Of a stretch of DNA of 64,000 bases, positions 61,641-64,000 are shown piece after piece. The position numbers and the translations under genes were made by a program. This DNA is from Nitrobacter sp047149785 (lineage in GTDB: Bacteria; Pseudomonadota; Alphaproteobacteria; Rhizobiales; Xanthobacteraceae): positions 2,170,001 through 2,234,000 of the forward strand of contig NZ_BAAGBE010000001.1 in assembly GCF_047149785.1 (NCBI RefSeq), in the 5' to 3' direction. The number at the start of each line of letters is the position of its first letter. Positions within the stretch are counted from its first letter, which is position 1. The notes under the pieces were generated by a model, which saw only the letters and a list, made by a program, of their open reading frames with translations, did not search any database and was not told the DNA's origin.

Positions 61641-62168
61641 CTATTTTCCGGCGAGCTTCGCAGCCTTGGTGAACTTCTTCAACACGCGGTCGCGTTTGAG
61701 CTTCGAGAGATAATCGACGAACAGCACGCCGTTGAGGTGGTCGATCTCGTGCTGGATGCAGGTGGCGAAAATACCCTCGGCATCCTCCTCGTGCACCTTG
61801 CCGTCGAGGTCGGTGAAACGAATCCGCACCCGCGCCGGCCGTTCGACCTCCTCGTAATATTCGGGGATCGACAGACAGCCTTCTTCGTACACCGAGAGTT
61901 CCTCGGACGCCGACAGGATTTCCGGGTTGATGAAGACCCGCGGCCGCGGCGTGAGTTCGCCGTCCTCGTCGCGCCTGGCGAGGTCCATGGTGATGATGCG
62001 GACGGGCTGCGCGATCTGGATGCCGGCCAGCCCGATGCCCGGCGCGTCGTACATGGTCTCGAACATGTCGTCGGCGAGCTTGCGGATTTCCGGCGTGACT
62101 TTTTCGATCGGCCTGGAAACAAGGCGCAACTGCTTGTCCGGAATGATGATGATTTCGCGAATAGCCAT
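61641..62168 (-). CDS. def: Peptide deformylase
   Basis: 175 residues from ATG 62168. All three motifs are present: GIGLAGIQIAQ (motif 1, G-x-G-x-A-x-x-Q), EGCLSIPE (motif 2, metal Cys) and QHEIDHLNG (motif 3, HExxH). It removes formyl groups from nascent proteins. The frame is open to 62204, but homology starts with MAIREIIIIPD. First gene of def-fmt-truA. Confidence 0.97.
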   Translation of the reverse strand: MAIREIIIIPDKQLRLVSRPIEKVTPEIRKLADDMFETMYDAPGIGLAGIQIAQPVRIITMDLARRDEDGELTPRPRVFINPEILSASEELSVYEEGCLSIPEYYEEVERPARVRIRFTDLDGKVHEEDAEGIFATCIQHEIDHLNGVLFVDYLSKLKRDRVLKKFTKAAKLAGK

Positions 62169-62317
62169 GGTCGGCGATGTAATCTGCCGGTCTGCCGGGG
62201 TCAATCCGTCGCGGTCGCGGCCGTCAACCGTCCGTTAGTCATAAAATGCAAGCTTTCGTTAACCCACAATGTTCTCTTTTCGTTCGCATCATGCGCCGAA
62301 TCGGCTAAAAGAGCCGG

Positions 62318-63532
62318 ATGAACGACATTCTTTTCATGCTGGGCGACATGCCGGTGCGGACGGGCGCCGTGTTGATCGGCTTCGGCGGCTTGGCGCTTTT
62401 GCTGCTGCTGGTCATCGCGATTGTGATCGCTCGCTCGGGCCGCCGGGGAACCGATATGGCGATGGCGCAGGCAATCCGCGCCGACGAACTGGAAGACCGC
62501 CTTGCCGACTTGATGCGCGCGCAGGCGGAGGCGACCGGCCGTGTCGACGCCATGGGCAAGGCGCTGTCAGGGCGCCAGGCGGAGATGGCACGAGCGTTCA
62601 GCGACAGGCTTGACACGGTCACCCATCGCGTCGGCCAGTCGATGGAACAGACCACGCGCAACACCATGGACAGCCTGCGGGTGCTGCACGAACGGCTCGG
62701 AATCATCGACAACGCGCACCAGAACCTGACCGAACTGACGACGCAGGTGACCACGCTGCGCGATGTGCTCGCCAACAAGCAGTCCCGCGGCGCATTCGGT
62801 CAGGCGCGGATGGAAGCGATCGTGCAGGACGGCATGCCGAAGGACTCGTTTGCCTTCCAGTACACGCTGTCGAACGGCAAGCGGCCGGACTGCGTCATCT
62901 TCCTCCCCGACCAGCGGCCGCTCTGCATCGACGCGAAATTCCCGCTGGAGGCGATGACGGCGCTGCACGACGCCCGCAGCGACGACGAAAGGAAGTTCGC
63001 GAGCCAGCGGCTGCGTGCCGACGTCATGAAACACGTCGCCGACATCGCCGGCAAATACCTGATCCCGGGCGAGACTCAGGACAACGCGCTGATGTTCGTG
63101 CCGTCCGAGTCGGTCTATGCCGAGATCTACGACGCCTTCGATGATGTGATCCAGAAGGCCTATCGCGCCCGGATCGTGCTGGTGTCGCCATCGCTCCTGA
63201 TGCTGGCGATCCAGGTGATGCAGCAGCTTCTCAAGGACGCGCGGATGCGCGATGCCGCCGACAAGGTCCGGGTCGAGGTCATGAACATGATGGGCGACGT
63301 CGAGCGGCTGCGCGACCGCGTCAGCAAGCTCGGCAGCCATTTCGATCAGGTCAGCGAGGACGTCAGGCAGGTGCTGATCTCGGCCGGCAAGATCGGCAAG
63401 CGCGCGACCAGAATCGAGGAACTCGATTTCAGCAAGGACGAGACCGCCGCGGAGACGCCGCGGATCGTCAGGTCCGGCGAACCGGAGTTGTTCCCGCCGC
63501 GACTCGCCCCGAAAATCCAGGCGGGGGAGTAA
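62318..63532 (+). CDS. rmuC: RmuC-family DNA recombination protein
   Basis: 404 residues. One N-terminal membrane helix (GAVLIGFGGLALLLLLVIAI), a coiled coil (about 50-150) and the RmuC domain with LSNGKRPDCVIFLPDQRPLC, IDAKFPLEAM and FVPSESVYAEIYDAF. The D-C-V-I-F and I-D-A-K-F residues form the PD-(D/E)XK-like core. It limits inversion-type rearrangements in E. coli. Divergent from def. Confidence 0.93.
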   Translation: MNDILFMLGDMPVRTGAVLIGFGGLALLLLLVIAIVIARSGRRGTDMAMAQAIRADELEDRLADLMRAQAEATGRVDAMGKALSGRQAEMARAFSDRLDTVTHRVGQSMEQTTRNTMDSLRVLHERLGIIDNAHQNLTELTTQVTTLRDVLANKQSRGAFGQARMEAIVQDGMPKDSFAFQYTLSNGKRPDCVIFLPDQRPLCIDAKFPLEAMTALHDARSDDERKFASQRLRADVMKHVADIAGKYLIPGETQDNALMFVPSESVYAEIYDAFDDVIQKAYRARIVLVSPSLLMLAIQVMQQLLKDARMRDAADKVRVEVMNMMGDVERLRDRVSKLGSHFDQVSEDVRQVLISAGKIGKRATRIEELDFSKDETAAETPRIVRSGEPELFPPRLAPKIQAGE

Positions 63533-63614
63533 GTCATGTACGGGTGTCATCGCCCGGCTCGGCGGGACGATGACGTCGGTTCGTAACGCCAAAGAATCTG
63601 CTAACACCCGCCGC

Positions 63615-64000
63615 ATGATCGCTCCGGACGCTACCGCGGCCCCGCCGAAAGTATCCGACGCTGCTCCGCGCGCCTCATGGCGCGAGAGCATCGCGGTCTA
63701 TCTGCAACCGCGCGTTCTTATCGTGATGCTGCTCGGCTTCTCGTCCGGCCTGCCGCTGGCGCTGTCGGGCTCGACGCTGCAGATCTGGATGAAGGAATCC
63801 GGCATCGACCTGCGCGCCATCGGACTGTTCGTTCTGGTCGGCACGCCCTACACGCTGAAGTTCCTGTGGGCGCCGCTGGTCGATGCCCTGCACATCCCGC
63901 TTTTGACCCGGCGGTTCGGCCGCCGCCGCGGCTGGCTCGTGTTCTCGCAACTGCTCCTGATCGCGGCGATCCTGCTCCTGGGATCGACCGATCCGGTGCA
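63615..64000 (+). CDS. AmpG-type MFS permease, 5' part (runs off the window)
   Basis: The first 128 residues are visible. Cytoplasmic start, then a helix PRVLIVMLLGFSSGLPLALS with the family motif GFSSGLPLAL and STLQIWMKESGID, followed by TPYTLKFLWAPLVD and RFGRRRGWLV. This is the beginning of muropeptide permease AmpG or a close relative, importing anhydro-muropeptides into the cytoplasm. The in-frame ATG 63570 is an alternative start. The 3' end is beyond 64000. Confidence 0.85.
   Translation, partial: MIAPDATAAPPKVSDAAPRASWRESIAVYLQPRVLIVMLLGFSSGLPLALSGSTLQIWMKESGIDLRAIGLFVLVGTPYTLKFLWAPLVDALHIPLLTRRFGRRRGWLVFSQLLLIAAILLLGSTDPV

Noticed and set aside
60089..61672. Open frame of 527 codons on the plus strand opposite truA and fmt
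   Set aside because: It is antisense to two certain housekeeping genes, has no motifs, and arises from the codon bias of G+C-rich DNA.
1..64000. CRISPR array
   Set aside because: No run of short direct repeats with regular spacers was seen on either strand, and no cas genes are present.

Overview
The window looks like chromosome of an alphaproteobacterium of the Nitrobacteraceae (Nitrobacter / Bradyrhizobium / Rhodopseudomonas group). This rests on the high G+C content, the right-hand gene order rpmH-rnpA-yidC-engB-argB-dapD-dapE-truA-fmt-def-rmuC, and short interspersed palindromic repeats of the kind I associate with that family. The species is inferred from these features and was not tested by any search.

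Layout. (1) 1-5.4 kb: an Hsp20 remnant, a PAS-like/LuxR regulator, then kaiB, kaiC and a hybrid histidine kinase, a compact Kai-type timing or stress module. (2) 5.7-11.4 kb: copper delivery and oxidase assembly genes (two CtaG-like membrane proteins, a PCu(A)C chaperone, a SCO1/SenC protein) and a YajR-like MFS exporter. (3) 12-20.6 kb: a Crp-family regulator, an FAD monooxygenase, a stand-alone AAA ATPase, a metal-chelate binding protein with its TonB-dependent receptor, and a frameshifted regulator carrying two ModE-type DNA-binding domains. Three copies of one ~103 bp repeat lie in three convergent gaps of this left part.

(4) 21.36-49.74 kb: an integrated genomic island. A 50 bp perfect direct repeat, the 3' part of a tRNA-Arg(ACG) gene, marks both ends. 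The complete tRNA, a tyrosine recombinase and a small overlapping partner gene lie at the right end. Cargo includes a lytic transglycosylase, a lysine-rich-tailed protein, an IS5-type insertion sequence and several gene fragments (metallophosphoesterase, UvrA, IS66, a type IV coupling ATPase). The two most interesting cargo blocks are (a) a leftward operon at 27.1-33.0 kb (HNH nuclease, phage-like protein, unknown protein, phosphoesterase, small protein, AAA+ ATPase, DUF2130 coiled-coil protein with a PD-(D/E)XK-like motif) behind a palindromic operator and a divergent Xre-type regulator, and (b) a divergent pair of very large genes: a Rad50/SMC-like ATPase (1314 aa) and an SNF2 helicase (1225 aa) whose C-terminus carries a 15-residue tandem repeat. 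A second DUF2130-like gene overlapping a ParB-like gene follows. Blocks (a) and (b) are candidates for uncharacterised defence or mobile-element systems; this is inference from domain content and location.

(5) 50-64 kb: conserved housekeeping chromosome. There is a sensor kinase, ribosomal protein L34, RNase P protein, YidC, the EngB GTPase, lysine and arginine biosynthesis genes, tRNA-modification and formyl-methionine processing enzymes, RmuC and the start of an AmpG-type permease. dapD carries an apparent one-base deletion, more likely a sequencing error than a true lesion.
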